Source: Prostheceraeus crozeri
Lineage: Eukaryota > Platyhelminthes > Polycladida > Euryleptidae
NCBI GenBank assembly: GCA_907163375.1
Contig: CAJQUW010010381.1
Coordinates: 28,501 to 92,500, forward strand
Reading direction: 5' to 3'
DNA: 64,000 bases
Shown piece after piece: positions 43,769 to 54,626 of the stretch; position 1 is the stretch's first letter; each line of letters opens with the position of its first letter. A program made the position numbers and the translations under genes. The notes under the pieces were generated by a model that ran no database searches, was not told where the DNA came from, and saw nothing but the letters and a program-made list of their open reading frames with translations.

Positions 43769-45423
43769 GTAAGTTTTTCATAATTAAGTTATACGTCTTG
43801 ATAAGTCATTTGGGAGAATCTCAAATTCTACAATTTGCAAGATTTGTAATTTAAAGCTTTTAGAAATAGTTCAGTAAGTGAATTTGTTATGACATTGAAG
43901 CCATTGAACATTAAATATCAATGTGAAGGCTCTCCTTTCTTTGATAAAATATGTTTTGACGGACCAATCTTTTAAATCAGATTTTGCAATAAGCATATTA
44001 CTACACACAATGATAGTTTAACGCAACAACTATGCATAGGCCAATCTTATCACATTTTGAAATAAATAGCATGGGTCTGTATCATGTAGTAAGTTTTTAT
44101 ATTACAGTAGTACATCAAAATCCAATCAACAATTTAATTTTTCTACATTTAAAAAATTAGCAGCGAAATTCACTATTGTTTATAACTAGACCTAGAAAAT
44201 AAATTAATATCATATTATATAGGACCATCATTATTCCATGATTAACTTCTTAGAGAGTGATTAAAAGAAATATAATTCCCAATAGTGTCTACATAATCTC
44301 ATTAGATATCCCGGCTAACGCATATCAATACATATGTTCATAGTTACTTGCAGCCTATTAGTTGAGGTCATGTATAACAGTTCAAAATTTAGCTCGTACC
44401 GCATACAAATAATGAACTTTAATTCATTGATTTTATTCAGTCTGAATATATATATATATATATATATACTTGCAAACGGATCTGAACAAATGAGCAAGGT
44501 TGATGAAACGTCGGAAGGAAACTTTTCGGTTTTGTTCAAAAATCCGTCGTAAATTGGGAGTGAATTTCTTTTTCTTCTTTGATTAATGAATATACGTAGA
44601 TAGCACATCTCTGAGTTATCGATATAACTGTATTAAAAGTGTGTAATAATCAGATCTACAATAAGAATTACATATTCAAATGCACATAGGCCATTATATA
44701 AATCTCATTCAGATTTTTCAGATTTTCAAAGTATTCAAAGTATTGCTGCCAAGCATTGCTGGTCTCATCATATTACAAGTTCCATTGCAAAAAAGCTACA
44801 ATTTTGAAATAGATGGACTTAAGTTTATTGCATTTGATTGAGGATTATTCGATATTTCCCATAAACTAAAGGCTTGAAAAAAATAATTTTGAGTGAATGA
44901 TTAATCACTCCTAAGCTTCAGGAATCAACGTGCTATGTCTTTAGGTTGATTTTAAGATGTCTGGCTACAGGAGGTTCCTCATTATAATTTCGAGTTTAAG
45001 GAAAAATTACTCCCACTTTTGCGTTATGACACCTACATTAAAATTCAATACACAGAGAATTCCGACTTTTCCTGACGCGACAGAGGGATCCCTTGACACC
45101 GTCAATTGGACGAAGCGCGTAAGGAGCCTCGGAGAATCGATTTTTTGTGCATGTGTCTTAGCGCAAATGGTAGTTGTCTAATATTTCCTTAAAATCTAAA
45201 TTGCAAATCTCCTGGTTGACAAGTTCGAATAGACGTATGTAGCACAAAGCATATTGATGGTTGGGCCTTCATGAATCATTTTTACGGTGTTGAGGATAAA
45301 GGTTTCCAAAGAGACTGAATAGATGCAAAAAATATCACAGCAAAAATGTTGCTGCATATATTGTTACTATTTCAGTTTAAAAACCAAACTTTGTTTTTTT
45401 ATTCGAGCACAAATTCTTTTCAG
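43769..45423 (+). other. First part of the caveolin intron
   Basis: Begins with GTAAGT. It includes an (AT)n microsatellite at 44447-44467 and, at 44495, TTGATGAAACGTCGG, a PLE-end-like phrase. A 74-codon plus frame at 44957 is unassigned. Confidence 0.5.
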
Positions 45424-45691
45424 ATGAGTAAACTACATGTATTCAATGAATCGTCAACCTCTGGTATGTGAAATAGAACATGTCTATGGCATGTTTGCTA
45501 CTATGTCGTGTGATTATATCAAATGTTATTGTCATAATCTGTTTTCGCTGTGAATAGAGGATCAAGGTGCCCATCAACAAAATTCCTCAATCACAGCTGA
45601 TCCCAGTAGGGACATAAAAACACGGCGCATTACTGTAGCTACATTTAAAAGCATGCTTAGCAAGTACATGGATTTCACAACATATTATTAA
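45424..45691 (+). CDS. Two candidate short exons that join in phase
   Basis: TTCTTTTCAG directly precedes an ATG at 45424; after 40 bases there is a donor GTATGT (45464). After 94 bases a pyrimidine-rich acceptor ending ATAG opens a second segment (45558-45691) that continues the frame and ends with TAA. The joined product would be about 57 residues, with no family I recognise (end MLSKYMDFTTYY). It lies inside the large caveolin intron on the same strand. Splice-site quality is the only support. Confidence 0.25.
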
Positions 45692-46025
45692 TGCAGTGTG
45701 AAAGATCATGCTTTTCCCAACACAGTAGCATGATAGAAGCAAGTAACACATGTGTTAAACACCGTATTTGAAAAAAAGTTTCGAAACAAAGTATAAGCTT
45801 AGCTTGAAAACTATTCTATTTGTCCATTTTACAAATGAAGCCATTCATTTTATATTAAAACCTCATTTTTCTTTTGAAAGCGCAACATAGCTACTTGTGC
45901 CTTGGTTTGTGCTTATGTGAGGTAATGATCCTTGTTGTATGAATGGACAATTGATGAGTATCAAATCCGTCTAAACACCAGCAAAAGCCATTCATGAAAG
46001 TTGGAATAACATATAATGCATATAA
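45692..46025 (+). other. Caveolin intron, no feature
   Basis: Nothing seen. Confidence 0.5.
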
Positions 46026-46027
46026 TA

Positions 46028-47786
46028 CAGGGTGAGTCATAATGTGCGCAAAACTTTGGTGATGTCCTGTGATTACTGAACGGGGTACTCGACATTAATT
46101 TTAATGCCATTTTGTTCGTTAAGACTTGGGGTTTTGTATGATGTCACATCCTACAGACTTCTATGAATTTTAAGTATAAAAATTTGAAAATTGAATCATG
46201 TCATATTTTCTCAGTTGGTGAAATATTACCATAGTTTTGGGCATGATTCTGCATCTGTTTAGTGATTCGCAATGACATCAAAATGATTCCACAATCCATT
46301 TTATTTCGTTCAACCAACAATCTGGACACAAACAAGCAATCTATGTTTTTTGAAGATTTTGAATTTGTCCTACAATTAGGAAATGTTTGATTTAACTAAG
46401 ATATGCGAAATTTCAGCGCCAAAAGCTAAGTTGTCTTTTTTTCGTTAACGATGGACTTAGAAACAAGATTGACTATTGTGAAATTGTTCTATTCCAATAA
46501 CGAATCTCCAACTGCTACTCTACGTGCATATAAGAGAATGATGTCCTTGCACAATGATCCATTTCCACCTTCAACTATCAGTCGACTGATGCAGAAGTTT
46601 GAGGCAACAAAGACTCTCCATGACATCCAGTCTCCTGGTAGACCGTCCATTGTCAATGAACGTTCCTCTGCTATCGAGAAGTCGATCACCAATCTTAAAG
46701 CTGCAAATCCACTTGGTCATACTAGCTCTCGACAAGTCGCGCGTGAAACCGCTATCCCTCAACGCAGTGTCGTTCGAGTCCTACATCAAATCGGGATGCA
46801 TCCATTCCGAATATCCCGAACACAGGCGATAAGTGAAGAAGACAAGCTGAAGCGTCTTGACTTCGCGAAGTGGATATTGGAGAATGAGGAAATCCTGCCA
46901 AACATTCTTTGGTCTGATGAAGCTTACTTTAGTTTAGATGGGCTCGTAAACCGACACAACTGTGTGATATGGGCATACGAAAATCCAAGATGCAATTTGC
47001 CGAAGAATCTCCACTCACCAAAGCTTTGCGTTTGGATGGCAATTCCTTCAAACTTCAAATTGCAGCCCCACTTCTTCGAATCGACTGTGGATCAAGAAAA
47101 CTACACTAGCATGCTCCGTGATCACCTCATACCTGAACTGCAAAAGAGGCGGAAGATGAAGTCTGTCGTATTCCAACATGATGGAGCTCCTCCTCATTTC
47201 TCGAAGAAGGCACGAGACTTTCTATCAACGAAATTCCCCGAAAACCGAGTGATTGGTCGTGGTTACGGTCATCCTTGGCCACCGCGGTCTCCCGATTTGT
47301 CCCCATTAGACTACTATTTGTGGGGAACTTTGAAGGCTCGCGTGTATCACCAATTTGTTCCGAGAAACATTAATGAGTTAAAGGAGAAAATCTTTGAAGA
47401 AGTTCAAAATCTTGAAACAGATGAGCTCCAACGGGCCATTAACCATTTGCTCGTCAGAGCACAATGTGTTGTCGAGGCTGATGGAGGATTGTTTGAACAC
47501 TTGCTGTAAATTGTCTATCATCAGTAATAAGCTTAATTATAAGAAGTCCTTTGGAAAATTTGTTTTTAATTTGAATTTTGAACGATTTAAATTGTGAATT
47601 TAGGTAAATTCTAGTGAATTCAAAATTAGCTAGAATACTGTCAAATAATTGAAAGAGAAAAATAATATTGCACACAGCAAAACCCCATGACATGCTAAAC
47701 AATATGGAAGAGAAACTCAATTCGAATAATTATTTTGGTCAGAGCTACAAGTCCTTGAAGTTTTGCGCACATTATGACTCACCCTG
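46028..47786 (+). mobile_element. Intact Tc1/mariner-superfamily transposon, 29-bp perfect terminal repeats
   Basis: The left end (46028-46056, starting CAGGGTGAGTCATAATG) is a perfect 29-bp inverse of the right end (47758-47786). TA precedes the left end; the right end is followed by GTA, so the TA duplication is off by one inserted G. It carries one intact transposase gene. Both ends and the gene being whole suggests a recent insertion into the caveolin intron. Confidence 0.95.
46451..47509 (+). CDS. Tc1/mariner-superfamily transposase (DD41D-like group), intact
   Basis: 352 residues from ATG to TAA with no lesion. The N-terminal half is a paired-like DNA-binding region: a first helix-turn-helix to about residue 55, the linker GRPS at 63-66, and a second at about 90-115. 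The catalytic triad is D156 (LWSDEAYF), D244 (QHDGAPPHF) and D287 (SPDLSPLDYYLWG). Spacing between the second and third Asp is 42 residues, one more than in the two relatives in this window, because of an extra residue around GYGHPW. It cuts and pastes the element at TA. Two long non-coding flanks (420 and 277 bp) separate it from the terminal repeats. Confidence 0.95.
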   Translation: MDLETRLTIVKLFYSNNESPTATLRAYKRMMSLHNDPFPPSTISRLMQKFEATKTLHDIQSPGRPSIVNERSSAIEKSITNLKAANPLGHTSSRQVARETAIPQRSVVRVLHQIGMHPFRISRTQAISEEDKLKRLDFAKWILENEEILPNILWSDEAYFSLDGLVNRHNCVIWAYENPRCNLPKNLHSPKLCVWMAIPSNFKLQPHFFESTVDQENYTSMLRDHLIPELQKRRKMKSVVFQHDGAPPHFSKKARDFLSTKFPENRVIGRGYGHPWPPRSPDLSPLDYYLWGTLKARVYHQFVPRNINELKEKIFEEVQNLETDELQRAINHLLVRAQCVVEADGGLFEHLL

Positions 47787-50700
47787 GTAGGCTATGTTGT
47801 CATAACCAAAAGTTGCTAGTTTGCATGATTAAAGCTTATGCCACATGTCATTAATTGTAGAAATCGAGAAAATACTAAGAAGCAAATAACACATTGGTTT
47901 AAAACCTTGACATGTTTTTCTTAAATCCAGTTGCGAAAAAAAGTAGTATTTATACTTTTAAACTACTTTTATACTATTTGCACTGTCTGCCTGGTTGAGA
48001 CATGAAGGTGAGAGGTCGTCTTCAAAGCAGAACTCTTTTAACTTTCGAGAGAAATTCTAAAGAAACTATTCAAATTTCAATCCTTTTGTTGCACGAGCAC
48101 AAATGCATTTCAATTTTATTGTTCATACAAAAGTCACAGATATAAAAGTTCATGTAAAGGTTACAGATGTTAGCACTTACTTATATTTTCTAAATCAGAG
48201 ATACTAAAACCAAATTGTCTCTGCTATGTGTTGATTTTGTTAATTATTTATACAATTATGTCTTAAATACTTAGCATGTTTTGAATATTATAGTCATGCT
48301 TCATGGGGAAAATTTGCTAATCTGAATATTCTATGCGGAAATCATTTTTGCCTTATAGATGAATGCTAATCATTACTTTGTTCGTCATGCTCTATTCTTC
48401 AATAAATGTTCGCTCCACAACCCAGAGAAACTGTTTGTTAAAATTTTCTTTAAAATTTTTTTTTAAAACTCTTTGTTTTTTTTCTAAATTACTTCTAACT
48501 TCGTACCATTTGAAAGGCTTGCGTTTGATGATTCGGACATTGAAACTTCTAAGTACTTTTCTTCATTTACATTTTTTCCACGATAGCTTTGTTTATCAAG
48601 AGGTCACCAAAAAATACTCTCTGAATATTGTTCTCACAATAGAATGATCTCAGAACTACATATACTGGGTGTCCCATATGAGGCCCAGCACTTAACAAGG
48701 CCCACTATCTAAAAAACGGTGCTATCGATATGCTGCAGAATTGCTTGAGAGTTCATTGATTAATCATGGATTAAATTTCATGGAGACTGTCTGACATATC
48801 ATGAATGAAGTTATAATGAAGTTATATTTGCACAAATCAACATGCACGTTGCTCTATTTACAGCGCATACTTTGTTTTGGTTTTATTGCCGGAATGCAGT
48901 AATTTTGAATAAAATGATTTAATTAAGCTTATAATGACACTGATTAAAAATGGGCACAATTATAGCATGTGGTGTTTTCAAATACAGTAGAAGCTCTATA
49001 AATGTATATAAAAGAATTAGAAACTATGACCAGAAACATGTGGCAATGCCCAGATTCACTCATCAATGTCTTCATTATTCCGATTATAGAAGTAATTTGT
49101 TGCCACGATTTTCTCAGTGTTTTCCATTGTGATTCCATGTATGATTTAATTAGATAGCAAGTTTTTGTCGTAATGACAATAATTAGGTGATTTAGGTGTT
49201 TTTACAAAATATCCGGAATTTAGCTAAAAAATTCATTTTAGGTGATTCACCTAAATTGTCGGTGACTAGTCATTAAGCAGTTTTTTAATCAGATGATTAT
49301 TTCAGTGGATATTTCTTGCTGAGGTTGAGATGATTCACAACTACTGATCCTGAACGCAACTCCCCTGACCAGTCCAGGAGTACATTCTAATAATTTACTG
49401 ATTGGGAATGTATGTAATGTCTGCTGAGCAGAACAGTGAGGTATGGCAGTAACTTTCACCATTGCTTCTTTTGTTCCTCCTGAATGGTATGTGTCTGTCA
49501 TATGTGCCTATAATTTGTATCACATTATTATGAATAATGAAAAATTGCATAGACCAACAACGCTAGATCGTTTATAAACGATAGATTTTCATGTATTTAT
49601 CTACGATTGTCAATTGACTCGAGCTTTTGCTGTGATGGAAACGCCTTGTCCTACTCAATACAGGTTGATGTCTGCTGTCAATAATTTCGGTATCAGAATT
49701 TGAACAGATCGATAAATAGAAATTAAAGCATTATTTTCTTTTAATAATGAACCCGTCAAGTGCATGCTCGCATGATTGGACAAAGATCAGCTTTAAAAGA
49801 CAATATTATACTGGGTATATAATCAAGTAGGGCCTACGAAACCTTTTGACCCGTCGCCACCAACCATCATCAAGGAAGTTAAGCGCTTCGCCAGGCGGTG
49901 TCGGAATGAAGGGCCTCGAACCTGACTACCTATATCATTTTGTCCTTATCAAACTTGACTCCCCTCAATCATGCGAACATTAAGCAACTTTTGACAATTT
50001 TGCAAATCGGATTCGGGTTGAAAACAAATTTCGGGTTAGACAAAAAATCATGATATTTTGAGTAGATATGTAGCTATTACATTAGATCTATCAACTACAT
50101 TATATGTGGCTATCTTATAAATTTCACGGATATTAAGGATATTTTTGGGTTACGTAGACCTCAAATTCGACTGTACCATTTCTATACGTTTACAGAGGTC
50201 AACTCTTGAACACACTGTCAGTCCTGAATGCAAGATCAAATGCGAACGTTTGTTGTCTTTGTAACGTAGGATTTCATGCTAGACAATTTGACCTAAAATG
50301 TCACAGTTTATAAGACTATACCGCATAGTAGCCTGTATGCCATAGCTTCTTGATAAAGTGACATGAAATTTAATTCAATGAATGAGACTTTCGAGCTCTA
50401 ATAAACAAGTGCATATTCAATGTAAATGAATACAAAATTTCTGGTGTATGGATTCAATTAAGCGGCTGATGCTATTAGAGTGCCTTCTACTGAGCAATGT
50501 GATTATTCAGAATTAGCTCAGTTTTATTAATGAGATCAATGCATTATGCTAGCTTTCCCTTAAAATTTATTTCTCAAGGAAATGCGCTCATTTCAATTAT
50601 TAAAATAGGGTCGGGTCGGGTCGGGTTCGGATTTTTCTTGGATTTTTCAGTTCGGGTTGAGTCAATTTTTAGAGCTGCGAACTTCTAGTATGCACTATGC

Positions 50701-51411
50701 TGTTATTGCAGATCTAAACTTGACGTCATGCTTCAGGAATCACTTACAGTTTCCTCAATACTCAGTGCCTCTCTTCACAGTCTATCAGCGAAAATTTTTA
50801 CAGCACATAGGTATACAGAAGAAGGTTGAAGAAGTTTTATGGGTATTCCAGTGAATGCACCTAGTAATTTGACCAACCAAAGCTCAGGAGCTTATCTTCT
50901 AAATGGTCATGTGAAAAGCCGTTTTCAGAGCATGACTTCTTTAGAGTATAGCACACAAGTGCCATTTACATTTACAAAACCGGAAGGCGTATATTTTGTT
51001 CAGTCAAACCGGAAGGGGGGTTAATTCAAGTTCCATTACAAAGCACAACTTGAACTCACTTACAGGTTGAACTACGTGTAAATATCATACGATCGATTCA
51101 ATTGACATCATTATACTTACAATCAGTCAATTATGTAAATCTCAAAATGCTTCCTAATGCATTTTGTAATTGACAGCTCTCAAAAATTAAATGTTGGTCT
51201 TCAACAGATAAAGAATAATGGCCTTTATTTGGGCAGCAATGTCAACTTGTAATTTAGAACACATGGGCACAAAAGCTTTGCCACCATTGAATTTGAGATC
51301 CTTAATTCTGTATAGGCTGACTAAATTGTTTGACAGGTACTTGTTTAATATATTTTGCAACTTCTGTATTAATTTTCAAGCTACAGGTAAGATTTATTTC
51401 TTTTTCATCAG
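47787..51411 (+). other. Second part of the caveolin intron
   Basis: No exon is recognised. At 48663 the phrase CTGGGTGTCCCATATGA resembles the end of another mariner-type element, without a partner. A 70-codon ATG frame on the minus strand at 49501-49289 and two plus frames at 50657-51024 are unassigned. The intron ends in TTTCTTTTTCATCAG. Confidence 0.5.
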
Positions 51412-51750
51412 GTGTTATTCGAAGAGGTTATTGGCGAGCCGCTAGGAGCTCATAGCATTGACTGCGCATGGAAATGTGGATATCAATGTTTTCAAGGTGG
51501 CAAGAAAGTCTCATATCTTATTTTGACTACTCTCTGCACTTGGCTCTACGGTCTTTGCTGGGGTTGTTGCTTTGGATGCTCCGCGTTTTGTCACATATGG
51601 GATTGGACCCCGTCTTTCAAGATATTCAATATGAATCTGGAAGTTTTCCGCAGGTTTTATGAGGCTTATATCCGCTGTTGGTGTGATCCGTTTTTCGAAT
51701 CATATGGCAAAATATTTTCTAACATTAGAGTTACTCATATTAATGCTTAG
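51412..51750 (+). CDS. CAV: Caveolin domain, terminal exon copy 1
   Basis: The exon follows the acceptor TTTTTCATCAG and opens in phase 0. Its 112 codons hold the whole caveolin domain: signature FEEVIGEP, the scaffolding region around residues 17-37, a membrane hairpin (LCTWLYGLCWGCCFGCSAFCHIW), the family's PSFKIFN segment and the C-terminus RRFYEAYIRCWCDPFFESYGK followed by IFSNIR. Caveolins coat caveolae on the inner plasma membrane. Eleven Cys is unusual: vertebrate caveolin-1 has three, all palmitoylated. A stop is followed by AATAAA at 52016. Exon 1 at 43667-43768 joins it in frame. Confidence 0.93.
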   Translation: MLFEEVIGEPLGAHSIDCAWKCGYQCFQGGKKVSYLILTTLCTWLYGLCWGCCFGCSAFCHIWDWTPSFKIFNMNLEVFRRFYEAYIRCWCDPFFESYGKIFSNIRVTHINA

Positions 51751-52015
51751 ATGCCAACGATTTCAGACTATCTTTTTCATTCAATATTGTTAGATTTTCA
51801 CTGATCTCTTTGAAACCTCTATGTTGATTTTACGTAACTCTCTTTTCTATACCAACTCTTTGATATTCGAATATAGGAATTTGTTTTTCGCAATTTTGAA
51901 ATTTTGAATTCAAATCACATTCTATTTGGAAAGAATTTCACAGTACTTTTCATAATTAGCTTAGACTAATTAGATACTTCAAAGTTGTTGACTGGTTCAT
52001 ACACGCAACTAATTC

Positions 52016-52021
52016 AATAAA
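52016..52021 (+). terminator. Polyadenylation signal, caveolin copy 1
   Basis: AATAAA 266 bases after the copy-1 stop. Confidence 0.6.
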
Positions 52022-52326
52022 AGGAGAATCAACTATCGGATATGTGCATCATTACATCGTTCATCACTTAAAAAGTGCTTAAATGTCTATTATCTCTTTA
52101 GGTGGTCGAAAAAGACATTCAAAAATACACGACTTTTGGAATATATAGCAGCTACGAATATACTTAGTGGTTGGAATATTCCTATTAAGCTTCCAGTCAG
52201 GTTTCCTAACTTTTCACTGAAATCTAGGAAACAAAGCCCAAGAGAAAATGCGATTTCAGATTATAAAAGCATGTCAGTTTCAAAGTGAATACAAATTGGC
52301 AACGTGAAACAGTGCTCGAAGAGACA

Positions 52327-52357
52327 GTGTGTGTGTGTGTGAGAGAGAGAGAGAGAT
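52327..52357 (+). repeat. GT/GA simple repeat
   Basis: A (GT)n run followed by a (GA)n run. Confidence 0.95.
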
Positions 52358-52873
52358 AGTAAGTAGGCCTAATGATTACATTCGAAAAGTGAAAATCATA
52401 CAAAGTCCTCTGTGAAAACATGATATCAGATGCTTGGTACAAGTCAATGCAAGACACGGATGTATACGAGAGAGATCTCGTGTTTTTGGATAATTGCACG
52501 TAACATACTATAGATAAACAAAAAAATCGAAAATGTACATTTCAACTTCTTTTCACTCGATGTAGGAGATAATAGCTACCATCGCTAGCAACAGAAAATG
52601 AATAATCGCCGCGCAATGCTGCAAGAAGGTTGCACGAAACGACCAGATCATGGTTAAAATGGTTTGAATCGGAAAATGGAACGCAGGCTTTGGTTTAGGC
52701 TTTGCTTGACCATGCTAAGTTCCACGGTAATATTTTCCACTTTCTCGTTTTGAACATTCTTATAGACTCTCCAACAAAGCCTTTTGATTATTGTCTTCTT
52801 CAATTGCAATATCAACTTTACAGAAGCTTTTCTTATCATTTATGTTATTTTTCTTCAAACTTGACATTTCCAG

Positions 52874-53212
52874 GTGTTATTCGAAGAAGTGATTGGTGAA
52901 CCAGATGGAGCGCATAGTATTGATTGCGCATGGAGATGTGGATATCGATGTTTTCAAGGTGGCAAACAAATTTCATACTTGGTACTAACTGCACTGTGTT
53001 CCTGGTTATATGGTCTTTGCTGGGGCTGTTGCTTTGGATGTTCGGCATTCTGTCATATCTGGGATTGGACTCCGTCATTCAAATTATTCAATATGAATCT
53101 GGAAGTCTACAGGCGAATCCAAAAGATATTGGTCAGATGCTGCTTGGATCCATATTACGAATCATGTGGGAAAATGCTCAGCAACATCAGAATTACTCAT
53201 ATCAATGAATGA
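52874..53212 (+). CDS. CAV: Caveolin domain, terminal exon copy 2
   Basis: A second copy of the terminal exon with its own acceptor (CATTTCCAG) in the same phase 0 and a stop at the same place. By eye about three quarters of residues are shared with copy 1: the signature, the hairpin LYGLCWGCCFGCSAFCHIW and DWTPSFK are identical, while the C-terminal third differs most (RRIQKILVRCCLDPYYES). It has 12 Cys. Since no second first exon is visible, it may be an alternative last exon of one gene, or a second gene whose first exon I missed. AATAAA follows at 53332. Confidence 0.92.
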   Translation: MLFEEVIGEPDGAHSIDCAWRCGYRCFQGGKQISYLVLTALCSWLYGLCWGCCFGCSAFCHIWDWTPSFKLFNMNLEVYRRIQKILVRCCLDPYYESCGKMLSNIRITHINE

Positions 53213-54626
53213 CAGATTGCGTTGTAATCCTACTGTGTATATTCTGTCTAGATGGCTTTTGTAATTGCATAAATCATTTTCTTCATATTATGTCAGCAAA
53301 TGCGGCACTCTATTCATTTTGCATCCATATCAATAAAATCGAGTTTCACTTCATAGTTTGATAAAGTGATATTGTCTGCGTTGCTTACTCAAATGTTAGT
53401 CGATTATTCTATAATCGATAATTAAGTGAATTTTTATTCGATATCAAAGATGATCTTTCAAAATATTGATGAATTTGAAATTGAAGTGCTTACGTGTTTA
53501 ATATTGGAAATCGACATTGATCAATGTTGGGATTATTAAAATGACAACTAGCCCCAAAACAGAGAGCTAACCCGATGTAGCTACTTCAGTAATACAAACA
53601 ACCTTATCTTGCATTTAAACAGAATTAATGAATATGAAGAATTCAATTCAAAAAATGAAAAATAATCAACGGTTTGATTTTTAAGAGTTTAGAATTAATG
53701 ATGTTATTCCGAACTTGCCCCAATGACCACACATAAATTTTGAAGGTGGTAATAAATGCTGCAGATCAATGCAATTCAATATATCAATCGTGCGTGCACT
53801 CGAAGAAAAACACAAACAAAATCAAACTTTTTCACGACTTTTCTTCAAACCGAATTTTCATTGGAAAATTCGATGAAAGCGTCGTGCTTTCAAACTTACA
53901 ATTCCTGGATCCAAACTCTGAGAAGCACCTAAAATAATAATCTGCGCATAAAAATTCCCCATTTAGAATATTTGATCCTAGATAATTACCTAATTAACTA
54001 ATGAATGATAATGATTGCATACCAACATGAAGGAATGTAGAAATACAATGAAAAGCATCTAAACTTCTTCAGCTTCATTGAGCTACCATGACTGTAGAAA
54101 CCAGTCCCGAATACTGCGGAGCACCCAACTATGAAGGCTCATACATAGTAGGCCTACTACTAATACAACACAAGCTTGATGCACTTCATTTCTTCTAGTA
54201 GAGTATGAAACAGAAAGAATTTCTCGTCAAATTGCTCCGTACTTTCGAGTCAATGGAGACCATTGCGAGCTACCCAAAATATGAATCTGTACATTTAACT
54301 TAACCAGAAGAGTACAAAATACCTTGCCGAATGTATGCTGCATTTGAAAAGTGGAAAACATCAGAGTTGCACACATGCAGGGTGCGGCATAAAAAACGTG
54401 ATTATATTTTATTAAACCATAGTGAAGAGGGAGTTATCTGTAATACGGGATATAAAAGCATGGTTATCTCGAGCTTCCGGGATATATTTTAAGCACTTTA
54501 ACACCATAGCACTAAAATGTCTATGGTATACGAGTTATGCCATAGAACGTAAAAATATCAAAATACATCAGAAAAATGTAGATGCGTAACATCGAAACTC
54601 AACTCCAGTAAAATGTATAAGGTAAG
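53213..54626. other. No recognisable gene; one mariner-like end
   Basis: At 54380 CAGGGTGCGGCATAAAAAA resembles the terminal repeats of the mariner-type elements here, without a second end. A short frame at 53740 has no domain. Confidence 0.4.
53332..53337 (+). terminator. Polyadenylation signal, caveolin copy 2
   Basis: AATAAA 120 bases after the copy-2 stop. Confidence 0.65.

Larger units (their letters stand above)
51751..52873 (+). other. Between the two caveolin exons
   Basis: Holds the copy-1 3' region, a GT/GA simple repeat at 52327-52357 and the copy-2 acceptor (TTGACATTTCCAG). No second caveolin first exon is seen. Confidence 0.6.
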
